This document shows positions 44,535-54,760 of a stretch of 64,000 nucleotides of DNA, piece after piece. Source of the stretch: Nereocystis luetkeana (taxonomy: Eukaryota; Sar; Phaeophyceae; Laminariales; Laminariaceae); assembly GCA_031213475.1 (NCBI GenBank), contig JARUPZ010000021.1:620001-684000 (forward strand). The letters are read 5' to 3'. Both the position numbers and the translations under genes were made by a program. The notes under the pieces were generated by a model, which was given only the letters and a program-made list of their open reading frames with translations, searched no databases and had not been told where the DNA came from. Position 1 is the stretch's first letter; every line of letters begins with the position of its first letter.

Positions 44535-44640
44535 CGAGTGGGTGGGTGGGTGGTTGGGTGATTGATGCGTTGGTGGGTGGGAGGTGAGAGTGAGTGGGTG
44601 GTTGGGTGGGCTAGTGAGTGGGTTTGTGGGTGGACGTTAT
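44535..44640. repeat. GGGTG microsatellite-like tract
   Basis: Imperfect GTGGGTGGTTGGGTG repeats. Confidence 0.8.
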
Positions 44641-44739
44641 ACGTGCGAGCCGTGGCACCAGCCTCGATGGCGTAGCGGTGGTCGTATTATACCACTGAAG
44701 ACAACAATCGTACGATAACTCGTATACTCGGAGGATGGA

Positions 44740-45440
44740 GTACATCTCGTACTCCGAGTACTGAGAGTATTTGAGCACTAGCGGTCTAAATACTGCGGGT
44801 ACTGGGAATGTCAGCCGTACCAAAGGCCAAACTACTGCGATTACTGGGAGTACGAGCAGTGCAGAAACCCGAGTACAAGCAATGCACCCCGGTACAAACA
44901 TCCGAAATACTTGGAGTAACCAGGGTACCAAGAGGGTTGGCACCTTAAATGTTGCCAGTACTCGCAGTACATACTCTCGACATAACGCCACTACTCTCCA
45001 AGTACTCCTGGTGCCACTACCGAAAGTAGTTCGCTCCAACTCCCACTCCTGGGACCATCTGCGAATGCTTTCTGCACAATATAGGTATGAACATTATCGA
45101 CATGGTGCGCAGATGGTCAGAGCATACTCGATAATCCGAGTATTCTGGGAATTTCCTATCGATACTATTTGGGGGTCGCGAGTATGTACTCGCAGTACGA
45201 GGAGTACCAACGGACGAGTCCCTGCCAGCACTTACAGTACGCGCAGAGCAGAACCTCGAAATACTTCCAGTACAGCGAGCATTGTCATGGTGATCATGGT
45301 ATCTATATCCAGGCATACCTATCGAAGTATCCGCAGTAACGAACCCCGAACTACCGCGAGCCCGCTTTCTATCCGCAGTGCAGCATAACCTCGAAATACC
45401 GCGAGTGCTCGCAGTATCCGCAGTACCTCAACCCGAAGTA
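44740..45440. repeat. GTACTCGCAGTAC irregular array
   Basis: About 700 bp with dozens of AGTAC words spaced roughly 10-25 bp apart, often as GAGTAC...GCAGTAC or CGAAATAC. Long frames on both strands here (to 205 codons) lack any domain and follow from the repeat. A similar but sparser array is at 62455-63500. Confidence 0.7.
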
Positions 45441-45654
45441 CTGCAAGTACACATAGGTAAGTACCGGCAGGACTTGCGTATTTTCTCTGGATGAAACGCG
45501 TGCATACGTAGGAAGTACTTTACACTAGTCCCAGGTTCTGGTCTATGATGCTGACCAGGCACGCCCCTCATCGTCATGGCCCGTGCCCTCCCATGACGTA
45601 GCTATCATGGCCTACCTAGGGCCGCCCGGCCTCCGTCGCCTGCCTCCAGTGCCT

Positions 45655-45800
45655 GCCTTTGGCTTTCCTTTTTGTTCCCCCTTTTCTTTTCTCTTGCTTT
45701 TTTCTCTCTCTTTCTTTTGTCTTCTCTCTCTTCCTCTTCCTCTTCTTCTTTTCCTTTTTTGTTCCTGTTCTTTCTTTGTCCTGTTTGGCTCTTTCGCTTC
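45655..45800 (+). repeat. polypyrimidine tract (CTTT/TCTTCC)
   Basis: About 150 bp of nearly pure C/T on the plus strand. Because the host gene is on the minus strand, the transcript would carry a purine tract. Confidence 0.85.
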
Positions 45801-45924
45801 GCGTCCATTCCCTTTGCGTGTGTTTGTTTTTTTGTACGCGGGCGTAGCTCTATTCTCCTTGGGATTTTATTTGGCATAATCTGCTCTGATTTTATGCGTT
45901 TCCTTTTCACATTCAAGACCTGTA

Positions 45925-46718
45925 TTAACTAACGAGTACTGGTACTTTTTTATCGCAATTGAATACTTATGAATCGTAATTAAACAAAATTTCGTGAAAA
46001 ACACGGCTTTAGGTCCAATCGAGGAATGGTGTCTTCTGTTGAAAAATGAATAACGTACAAGGATCCCCGAACATCCATGGGCAACCAACGAGGCGAGCGA
46101 CAGCCCGCGTCATCCCCGGGGCGCCGCGGCCAGCGGCTGATTATTTCTGCCGGCACCGCGTAAGAGCCTATCGCTCTTGGGATGCCTTGGGTGGTTGGGG
46201 CAACCCCGAGGTCCCTCGCAGGCAGGAGCGACGGTGATACAGCGACGGACCTTCTGAGCGAAGTCGTGACCTGGTCGGTGCTCGTGTGGTTTGGGAGGCA
46301 ACGAGGGATGAAAAACTGGGTTTGCGACGGCTTTGCGATTTTGGGTGGCGCCGCGGGCCATCTACTCTATGCTAGGGGCCGTCGGACCTAGCGCTGCGGC
46401 TGCTCCGGTGGCCCTGCCTCTCGGGGAATGATGGATCTCGCTTCTGAAGCAGTCGACGACACGGCTCAAGGCTTGCGTGGCTCGCTTCGGTTCCATGGAA
46501 TATGCCACGTCGAGTTGGACAAACTTCCCAGATTGAATCAACACGAAGAGAAACATAATTCCGTCCCAAAATAAATCTTGCCGAATCTGATGTGTTTGTT
46601 CTTCAGTTCGAAACGCCCATTTGGTGCTTCACTTTTCGACCAATCAGACGATTATCAAACCAAACGAAAAACATTTTGGCGGTTCAATACAAAAAAATCT
46701 TCGGTAAGGCGGACCCTT
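45925..46718 (+). mobile_element. family G element (PIF/Harbinger-like), copy 1
   Basis: About 790 bp, parallel over most of its length to 51505-52317. Shared landmarks are AATTTCGTGAAAAA, AACCAACGAGGCGAGCGAC, TTTCTGCCGGCACCGC, GGGATGAAAAACTGGGTTTG and CCACGTCGAGTTGGACAAA. The ends are decayed (ATTAACTAACGAG; GGTAAGGCGGACCC). A frame near 46190-46340 matches a frame in copy 2. A family B MITE sits at its right tip. Confidence 0.7.
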
Positions 46719-46814
46719 AACCCTTTGAGGACCGCAGCCCCGTTTTGGGGACAAACTACTTATAAGTAGAGTGCTTTGTCCCCACATATGGGAGTGCGGT
46801 TCTAAAAGGGCTAA
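46717..46814. mobile_element. family B MITE at the end of element G copy 1
   Basis: TTAACCCTTTGAGGACCGCAG to GGTTCTAAAAGGGCTAA (right TTAA mutated). The arms GCCCCGTTTTGGGGAC and GTCCCCACATATGGGAG pair only partly. Confidence 0.75.
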
Positions 46815-48183
46815 GGCTGTCTGCGCAAAACAAAAAATACTACCAGGAACGGACTAAGTGCACAAGTATCTATTTTCTCGTTACCGACGAGTAATCACAA
46901 GTTCTAATCAAATTGGCACGAATATCACGAAGTAATGCATATTTGGATGGCATATTTATATACCCTGGTATAGTAGAGCCAGATATGGGCGATATGAGAA
47001 ATTAAGTGTTTGTTTTTTCTCACGGCCAAAAAAACACCGCTCGTGGGGTGTGTTTTTTACTTCGTTTTTACCTCGGCAGTATGTACCTCGTACTCGTACC
47101 AGGTACCTTTTTAGGCTCAAATGGAACAGGTGTACCTTGTTTTGGCTTTTGCCGTCTTATTGTACACAGAAATTAGAAATAAATAATAAAAATGGTCCGT
47201 TTCCGCAAAAAAGGTTGCGTACGAAGGGGCACTTCAATTCGTTCAACAGTCAACAGTGTCAACAGCCAACCACAGCAGCAGTCAGACACACGCCAAACTG
47301 AGACAGCAGATATCAAGCAGCAACGGCGTGGTGCATGTGTGCATGGCGATGGTGGTACCAGGTATGTTGTACCAGTGCACCACCAACAGCAACCACCAAC
47401 AGCAGCACGGCTGCAGCAATCTACCCAACTCAGCACTATGTTACTCATAAAATCATACTGGTACCAGCCAGGCACCTGCTAAACCCTGCTACCTGCTGCT
47501 ACCTGCTCTGCTACCTGCTCTGCTACCTGCTCGTAACACACCAGAGTATACCTGCTTCGTATGCAACAAGGACCTATCACTCTCGTACAACAGGCAAGAA
47601 CTGCGCCGACGAGAGACGAGAGTACGCTTTTTGCTGCTTTTGGGAGCACACACATACATGGGCGTGCGAAACGTGCATCGATTCACAAAGAAGCGAGACG
47701 GGAGGAGACAAGCCGATGACATGATCAAGGTAGATAGGATGCCTCGCGTGCTGTGGTACAGTACGTAGTTAATACTTCCTACTGATTGATGAAGTTGGCG
47801 GCCGGTACAGCCGCTACTGTTGGTACGAGGTATTAATAGTACGAGCAGACCAATACGTATGACTAATAAAACTGACTACTGACTTGTGTACGGTTGCATT
47901 CGTCGTTGTTGTTGTGGTTTTCGGCATAATGTTGGTTCAGTCACTCGGTATAGCAGCAGCAGTATTGATAATAATAGTACTGATGTATTGATGCGACTAT
48001 TGATAGCTATGCGACGCAAACGATTGGGTTTTAAGGGAACCGAACATGTGAAACGTGACAAGTTTGGTCGATGTATATGTCGATATGTGTCCCCAAAAAA
48101 TACGTATCCTCCAGACCACCAAGCGAACCAGAACGTAGCCCGCCGATCGCCGACACCCAAGCACAGGCTCACAGCGGACTCAC
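46815..48183. other. promoter-proximal part of the RWP-RK intron
   Basis: Contains CAG/CAA-rich DNA near 47260-47430 and a CTGCTACCTGCT tandem (47478-47532). No exon was recognised. Confidence 0.4.
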
Positions 48184-48588
48184 CTGGCGATAGGGCCACC
48201 GCTTGATGCCGTACTTCCGGCACAGCCTCTTGATAATCGTTGTCGATACGCCCATCATCTTGCTGACTTCTTCGATAGGGTACTCGAAATAACGCTCGAG
48301 ATCTCCTAGGGTCACACGTTTACTGAAGCCGCGCTTCGTTCTTTTATCTCCAAGCCCCGGGATCTCCTCATCATCCTCCTCCTCCTCCTCCTCTGCCGCC
48401 GCTTGCTGCTGCTGGTGCCCGACGTTGTAATCTACAGGTCCAACCCCCGCTAACCCTTGGACAGCTTCCGCCGCCGCTGTCGTCATTATTGATGCCTGAT
48501 CGCTGTGGTGGTGGTGGTGATGCTCGACGGGACCTGTCGGGGTTCCATTCGATTGAGGCCCCGGAGCCAGGATTTGTGAGCCCGACAT
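48184..48588 (-). CDS. RWP-RK transcription factor, exon 1 (135 aa)
   Basis: Starts MSGSQILAPGPQSNGTPTGP, has a natural six-His run (residues 23-28), a Gln run and an acidic run (residues 66-75). At residues 86-135 it gives the first part of the RWP-RK domain: RGFSKRVTLGDLERYF, PIEEVSKMMGVSTTIIKRLC and RKYGIKRWPYRQ, with the diagnostic RWPYR. It ends exactly after CAG with donor GTGAGT, phase 0, and joins the exon at 42721. RWP-RK proteins bind DNA through a helix-turn-helix-like fold. The gene total is 650 aa. The start choice is the first ATG of the open frame, close to a shared 553-bp intergenic stretch. No PB1 or GAF domain is present, so it is of the RKD-like short type, not the NIN-like type. 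Confidence 0.9.
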
Positions 48589-49141
48589 ATAAGCAAGAAA
48601 AAAAAGACCTTGCGCGCCTGTAACGCTTGGGTGCCTCTCCCTGTCGGGGAGATGCGCAGGGCGCCCGTCTTCTTCGGCGAGCGAGAAGGCTTGGCCGGTG
48701 CGCAGGGTTCGGCCCTGCCTGAATAGAGTTGTCCTCTCTCACTATACGCGCCGCGATTTTTGGGTTGCTTCGCGCCGGTTCGCAGTGCCTCTTCGGTCGT
48801 GTGTCCCAAACGCAACCTGCCTCTCAGGTCTCAGCGGTTCTATTTTACCGGCAAAAAATATGCGCGAAAAGGTTTTACGTAGTTATGGAAGCGTTAGTCA
48901 TACCGGGAGTTTGTTCCGCTCGACGCCGTTGGGAGGTGCCGTATGGACCGGGACAGCTCAGCGCAGCCAGACTGGTAGTTTCACAGGTCTGTAGCCGTAC
49001 GGATTCGTTTGTATCGTGCGGGGGGGCTTGAATTAGTGCTTTGAATCGCAGCAGATCGAACGCTGTGGTTCAATCCTTGGGAAAGTAGTCGATTATATAC
49101 CACGGGTCACGGGTGACAACCTGTGCAGCAGCGGCGCAGCT
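48589..49141. promoter_or_regulatory. candidate bidirectional promoter
   Basis: The 553 bp lie between the ATG codons of two divergent genes. No repeat family and no TACCWGGTA motif is visible inside, in contrast to DNA on both sides. It is CpG-containing and has no obvious TATA box at a fixed distance. The role is inferred from the arrangement only. Confidence 0.45.
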
Positions 49142-49327
49142 ATGGCGGATGAGGATGCCCTCTTCGCGGAGTTCATGGGAGAGATTAAGAGCGCGGTGGT
49201 GGAGCCTGCGCCAATAGTTGGAGAGGATGGTGGTGCTTCACCTGGTGCAGTTTCCGGGGGAGACGTAGGTGAAGGAGAGGGCCAGGGCGAGGCGGTCGTC
49301 GACACATCCAAGCGAAAAGGAGGAGAG
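49142..49327 (+). CDS. first exon of an unrecognised nuclear-type protein
   Basis: ATG 49142 opens MADEDALFAEFMGEIKSAVV, continues through an acidic Gly-rich linker and ends VVDTSKRKGGE at donor GAG|GTGTGT, phase 0 (62 codons). The acidic amphipathic start (ALFAEFMGEI) and the basic KRK tail resemble the N-termini of RNA-processing or transcription adaptors, but no family is named. Its phase fits the exon at 58924, where KKPKLMGKL continues the basic theme. If so, the first intron is 9.6 kb. The start is 553 bp from the RWP-RK start on the other strand. Confidence 0.6.
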
Positions 49328-49944
49328 GTGTGTGTCGTATGTACGAGTACCATGAATTCGAGATCCGAGACTGCACGCGAAGAAGGCTACAGCAGTATGA
49401 TAGGGTACCGCCCTACGTGCGTACCGGTACGTAGATCGTTTTGCTTTCGCACAGGGAGGATGCGATGGATTTTCAGCGCTCGATTCCTCGTCGAAGCAGG
49501 TTGCCAATGCCGAACAGGGTGTTTTGGGGATTTATTTGGTCGAGAGCTGTTGGAAAATGAAAATGTTTTGGTCGAGAGCTGTTGGAAAATGAAAAGGGCA
49601 CACTGCTTTTCGTTGTCGAGAAAAATCAGAAAACGAGCGCCCCGAAACGATTACGATTGCGTCCAAAACGCTCGCTACACTGCAGCAATGCCACAGCAGC
49701 AGCAGTACGCGTCATACCGTCTGCCTGGTGGGTGTTACTCGTACCATCTGTACTTCAGGCGTTGCTGTGCTGTGTGCAGTATGCATCACCGCAACAGAAG
49801 CCAGACAGCACGAGTTTCGTTGTGCTTGCACCTGTCGCCAGCAGTTTCATAGCACGAAAATTTCCGCTCGCGGCACAGCAGTGTTGCAGGAGATTATGAT
49901 GTTGACAGGCGCAAGCATTGCGTTATTCTTAGGGCCCGTCTTAA

Positions 49945-51501
49945 GGGTGTGTCCAAACAGAATGGAAAAGCGCAATCGTAAATCGAATTCGTTTCGATTT
50001 CGGTTAAAATTAGCCGAGGTTTCCGAACAGAATCGAAGAGTGAAAATAGAAATCCAGGCGAAAAGTAACGGAGAGCACAACCTACTTGGGCCGTTCGCAA
50101 CTGTGCACACATGCCGGCAATCTAGCGCTCGGTAACACAGATCCACCTCAGAAGCAGGCAAAACGCGACGGCATTTCGATCCCGGGAGGTCGTTGGGCCT
50201 TCCATGGAGGTGGTGGCGCGTCCAAGGTTGACGCCCCGTGATCAAGCTTGGAATTATGCTGAGAACGAACTTCCGACCCTGTTCTCGAGTGTATCATCCT
50301 GAATTTTCCTCAAACTACGTTCGCTTGGGCTGTTTCCTATGCGGTTCGATTTTTGAGCTTCAGATTTTGGCCCGATCGCATTTTCAAATGTGAAGTTGGC
50401 AAATCGAAACAGCCTTCCTATGCGGAAAAATCAGATTTATTGTGTGTGTAGAGATTTGAGCAAACGCCGAGACCAACTGCTGTTTTTGTGGTTTGGCGCC
50501 GCGAAGAGACGCGCTACGTAGGTGCACTGCACTGCGCGTAGGACCCAAGCGTCCGAGCCAAGGCTGGCCATCTCTGGTCTGGCGGCGAAGAGACGTGGCG
50601 AGTGCGCTAGGGCCACCTGTCTTGATATTTTGGGTTCCATGTTGTGACTGACTGCTGCTGCTGCTGTACAGCAGTGTACGTACAAGTACTCGTACGTATC
50701 CACGGAGAGGTGCGTGCCGAGTGCGCTTCTCTTGGTCTCTAGGCCCGAGCCCGCGCCAGGCGACTGACGTCTTGTCACGGAGGGTCGCGCCGCCCGCCGC
50801 CCGAGCGTCGGGCGCGAAGCAACGCCGCTATACAGCTGTGTCACCTTCCAGCTCATCGATCGTTCTGCTGCTGTTTGCTGTTATGGATAACATCTTGAAT
50901 TTAGAGAGCATGCCTTTTTTTAATTTGAAAATCTGATGACCCAGGTCGTCGGATTTTGGGCCAAAATCCGACGACTTCTGTCATCGGATTCTCAAATCGG
51001 AAAAATTCCGGTCGGATTTTGCATATTTCGACTGCATAAGCAGGGTCATTCGTTTTTGAGATCGAAAAATACAAATCTGAAGCTCGAAATCGAACCGCAT
51101 AGGAAACAGCCTTAGGCTCGAACGCCGGGAAACAAAGGCCCGAGAACGTCGGGGCTGGTGTTGTGGTTCGCCTGCTGGCTGTTTACGGGGGGTCTGTGCG
51201 GCTGTGTTGCCGTGCTAGCTGTGTGTTGGATCCTGTGTACGGCGGTCCTGATGTGATATTTTGACGTGGCTGCGCTGACCAGTAGGACGCGCTGAATTGT
51301 TGCTGTCCGTGCTTTCGATTTCCTTTTCGATTTCTTTTTCGATTTCCAGCCGCCAACTTTTTTATTTTTGCATTGGGTTGTAAATCGTTCACTTTTTCGG
51401 AACGTACAACAACGAAGGGGAAAATGTTTTGAGCAGGGACCAATCAGCGCCTTCTTTATTATCATTTCGATTTTCGATTTCGATTCTGTTTGGACACGCC
51501 C
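49945..51501. mobile_element. element H, 1.56 kb, PIF/Harbinger-like ends
   Basis: Terminal inverted repeats GGGTGTGTCCAAACAGAAT and (reversed) GGGCGTGTCCAAACAGAAT, flanked by TAA on each side (49942-49944, 51502-51504). Three-base TWA duplications with G-rich ends are typical of PIF/Harbinger. No transposase was seen, so it is non-autonomous. The interior is largely occupied by element I. Confidence 0.65.
50328..51111. mobile_element. element I nested in H
   Basis: Long inverted ends GGCTGTTTCCTATGCGGTTC..GAGCTTCAGATTT at 50328 and its complement ending at 51111. A third partial end, ACAGCCTTCCTATGCGG, lies at 50410. An internal palindrome, GTCGGATTTTGGGCCAAAATCCGAC, is at about 50949. No protein. 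Confidence 0.65.
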
Positions 51502-51504
51502 TAA

Positions 51505-52317
51505 GGGCCCATCTTAACGAACAACCTTTTTCGTGATAATAGAATAGGGAAAAAAAATGATTTGATTCGAATAGAATTTCGTGAAAAATATGCCTTTGGG
51601 TCCTATCGAGGAATAAGCGTATACCAGGTATATTTTTTAGATCGAATAACGCACAAGGGTCAACGAGCACCAGAGGGCAACCAACGAGGCGAGCGACGGC
51701 CCGCGTCCTCCCCGGGGCGCCGCGGGCAGCAGCCGGTTGTTTCTGCCGGCACCGCCGAAGAGGCTACCGCTCTTGGGATGTCTGGGGTGGCTGGCGCAGC
51801 CCCGAAGCCCCACGCAGGCAGCAACGACGGGGATACAGCGATCGATTTTCAGAGCGAAGTCGTGGTCTGGTCGGTGCTCGTTTGGTTCGCGAGGCAGAGA
51901 GGGATGAAAAACTGGGTTTGCGACGGCCTTGTAATTTTTTGAGGAGCCGCCGATGGTCTACTCTGTGCTAGGGACCGTCGGACCTCGCGCTGCGGCTGCT
52001 CCGGTTGCCGTGTCTCTCGGGAATGGTGGATCTCATCTGTGAAGCAGTCGACGACACGGCTCAAGTTTGCGTGGCTTGCTTCGGTTTCAGGAACATGCCA
52101 CGTCGAGTTGGACAAATTCCCCGATTTGAATAACACGAAGACCAAAAGAAGTCCCAAAATACTTCTTGTCGAATTCGTTTTTTTCGTTTTAATTCAAATC
52201 AAACATCAAAATGCCTGATGGGTGATTCACTTTTCGACCAATCAGATGCAAATCAAATAAAACGAAAAAAAGATCGGGGGGGTATCATTGGAAAAATGTT
52301 CTCGTTAAGATAGGCCC
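51505..52317 (+). mobile_element. family G element, copy 2 (best ends)
   Basis: Ends GGGCCCATCTTAACGA and (reversed) GGGCCTATCTTAACGA, flanked by TAA at 51502-51504 and 52318-52320. It shares about 600 bp with copy 1. A frame at 51779-51940 parallels copy 1. The TACCAGGTA motif at 51622 is absent from the matching place in copies 1 and 3. Confidence 0.75.
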
Positions 52318-52320
52318 TAA

Positions 52321-53133
52321 CGGGGACTTTTGTTTTTTTCATTTTTTTTGTTTTTTTTCTAATTTAATTTCCATCTGATTGGCCGAAGAGTGAACGACCA
52401 AGCAGGCAAATTAGAAAATTTGAATTTGTGTGAAAAGTCTTTTGGGACTTTTTTCGTGTGATTTTTTTATTTATTTCAATTTCGAGGTTGGGAGTTCCTC
52501 GGTCTTAACGTAGCATGTTCATGGTGGGTCAACACCCTCGGTGGAGTCTGGGGCGATTCTTGGCCGCTTCGGTGACCACGATCGAGGCGATAAAACGCGA
52601 ACCTCAACGGGAGGTGACCGGAGCAGTAGCCGCGCCCACGCCCACACACCATAGCACACCGTACCCCGGCGGTGGCTCCTCAAAAGTACTCATGGCGGCC
52701 GCAATCCCAATTTTTCGGCCTGCTCGATCGGCAAACAATCGCCCCAACCGAGCAAACGAGCAAAAAAACGGAGCATAGGCTCGAGACCTCGATAGCTGCA
52801 TCACCGTTGCTGTTCCGCACGTGGCGCTCGAGGGCTTCCTCCGCCCACCCAAGACACCCTGAGAGTGATAGCTTCCTACTTTGCGCGACCCAAAAGGAAA
52901 AGAGGCTGGCGGCGGCGCGCACGCGGCAGCGCAAACCTTCGCTCTCGTCTACGCGCGTCGCTGTTTGTCGGCTGGGCGTTGTGTGACGCGGCGCGTTCTT
53001 CCAGAAATATTTTTTGATCGACAATTAATACGCCGTTCCCCGATAGGACACAACCGCGTTTTTTTTTCGAAATCAAATTAAAATTGAAATTAAAATTTTA
53101 GTTCAAAATAGCGTTCCCCGTTAAGATGGGCCC
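52321..53133 (-). mobile_element. family G element, copy 3, inverted
   Basis: On the minus strand it begins GGGCCCATCTTAACGGGGAA at 53133 (flanked by TTA at 53134-53136) and follows the order of copy 2: GTGTCCTATCGGGGAA, then a frame with NGDAAIEVSS and PKNWDCGR aligned to copy 2. It abuts copy 2 tail to tail, so together they form a large inverted repeat. Confidence 0.65.
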
Positions 53134-53606
53134 TTAGGGCTTGGGCACTTGCAACATAAAGTACTGGCAGTATTAAGCTACTGGCAGTAATAATCCCCGG
53201 CCAGTATGTTCGCCAGTAGTTTCATCGTACGTACGGCCAAGAAATACGCCAAAATTGTAGTACGGAAAGCTGCTATTAATAAATGCGTTTCCGGAGGGGA
53301 GAGGAAGATCGTCACATCATCGCTACACCTTGCATGCATTACATCGTATTCTATTATTCTTGATTTGTTTCTTGATCCGTGTCCATCCTCGGCCGTAGTC
53401 ACCCCCGGCCAATGCGGTTTCGAGCCCCGATCATGATGGAAAATTAAACGAACACGCGTTTTTTTCCACGTCCGGCGGCGCCTCAGCGGGGCCCCCTCAC
53501 CAGCCGGGGGCGCTCGGCAGTATGCTGTTGCAATCCAGTACCGGTATACTGGTCGATTTTGACGACAGTATAATCGCTACTGACTGAGTCAGCCAGTGCT
53601 CAGCCC

Positions 53607-53715
53607 TATTACGGGGGACCATAGTAAATAGGACCAAATACCGTTGGTAAAAATGGTCAAATATATAGATTTTTGTGGGTACCACAGGTCCTATTAACTA
53701 TGGCCCCCCGTAATA
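53607..53715. mobile_element. family A MITE, near-consensus
   Basis: TATTACGGGGGACCATAG to CTATGGCCCCCCGTAATA, uninterrupted core. Confidence 0.85.
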
Positions 53716-53831
53716 GTTATTCTGCCGTAAAACTGGTACATTCTCGTTGGTACTATACTTGGTTGTTTTGGTTACTGTACGTTGCTTTTACTCCCTATGG
53801 CAGTAGCAGCTACCTGGTACATCGCTAGCGA

Positions 53832-53952
53832 GAGCACAGCGCACAGCGGCACAGCGCACAGCGGCACAGCGCACAGCGGCACAGCGGCACAGCGGCACAG
53901 CGGCACAGCGCACAGCGGCACAGCGGCACAGCGCACAGCGGCCCAGCGGCAC
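53832..53952. repeat. GCACAGCG/GCACAGCG-GCACAGCG 8-bp satellite
   Basis: About 15 units of GCACAGCG or GGCACAGC with mixed phase, 15 bp after a TACCTGGTA motif (53811). Confidence 0.95.
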
Positions 53953-54050
53953 AGGTTGGTCTAGTCGTCTGAAGTCGGTACTCGTAGTGGTGTGGACAGC
54001 AGCAGTCCAAACGAGCGCTGTTTTCATGGCAGGTACTGATGTACTGCAAA

Positions 54051-54434
54051 TCAAGAAACTAAGAAACTAAGAAGCTCAGCAACGTTTGTCATCACAGGTA
54101 AGTACGGGTAGCCCATGTCGGTTGCTAAAAGTCTAGTCAGAGGCTCGCGTAGTTGGTGTGCCTTGGGGTTGTTGTGCTTGGAAATAATATAGGTGCCGTG
54201 TGGGCACATGAAACGAAGTTCGCCTTCGCGGGCAGATAGACCTACGCGAGCTCCGAAGTATAGGTGTGCTTCGGCTCGTGACGTATTAATCCGACGCCCC
54301 AAAATCAGCCTTCTGGCTGAGCTACCATACATACCAGTGACGTATGCTATTGCACTGCTGTGCCAGACCGTTGATACCAGATAGGGCGAGAATTCGTCCT
54401 TCTGGTCGGAAATGTTCTTACGAAGTACCGGCAT
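54051..54434 (-). CDS. 127-codon ORF of unknown nature
   Basis: ATG-to-stop frame with protein-like composition. The middle reads EAHLYFGARVGLSAREGELR, then FMCPHGTYIISKHNNPKAHQ and TRLLATDMGYPYLPVMT. It lies within the putative intron of the plus-strand gene and has no recognised domain. The first part includes a tRNA-like stretch (GGTAGCTCAGCCAGAAGGC). It could be a small intronic gene, a captured fragment in a repeat, or chance. Confidence 0.25.
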   Translation of the reverse strand: MPVLRKNISDQKDEFSPYLVSTVWHSSAIAYVTGMYGSSARRLILGRRINTSRAEAHLYFGARVGLSAREGELRFMCPHGTYIISKHNNPKAHQLREPLTRLLATDMGYPYLPVMTNVAELLSFLVS

Positions 54435-54529
54435 TTACTCTGCAGTTTGGTGCATTATGTTGGAAGCAAAATCAACCCGATACTCAATGGACGGATACAT
54501 AATCGATTTCCACGTCATGACCTATCATA

Positions 54530-54760
54530 GTTCTTCCGCAGCACATCGATTCCTGATCTGTGTATAGGATGGAACTCATGTCGCCGGGTGGTACCCGTAT
54601 AATCTATGTTATATGGTCTACGACATGTTTCCTGAAATTGGGTCTGTACCACATAGATCCTGTAGAACATCTCATATGGGCAGGTTAAGATCTATCTGGT
54701 CTAGGTGTAGATGGTCCATCTGTGGATGATCTGTCTGCCCGACGTGTGGAATCTCGAAAC
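54530..54760 (+). repeat. family E repeat
   Basis: ACTCATGTCGCCGGGTGGTA, CATGTTTCCTGAAATTGGGT, GATGATCTGTCTGCCCGACG. Confidence 0.6.

Larger units (their letters stand above)
42722..48183 (-). other. 5.46-kb intron inside the RWP-RK domain
   Basis: Bounded by CAG|GTGAGT at 48183 and ...AACAAG| at 42722 (minus strand), phase 0. It is loaded with mobile and simple repeats: families A, E, G, B and GACCC, a GTAC array and a pyrimidine tract. No additional exon is required, because the RWP-RK signature is continuous across the join. Confidence 0.8.

Noticed and set aside
44611..45388. 142- and 205-codon frames
   Set aside because: Products of the AGTAC array on opposite strands; no domain-like features.
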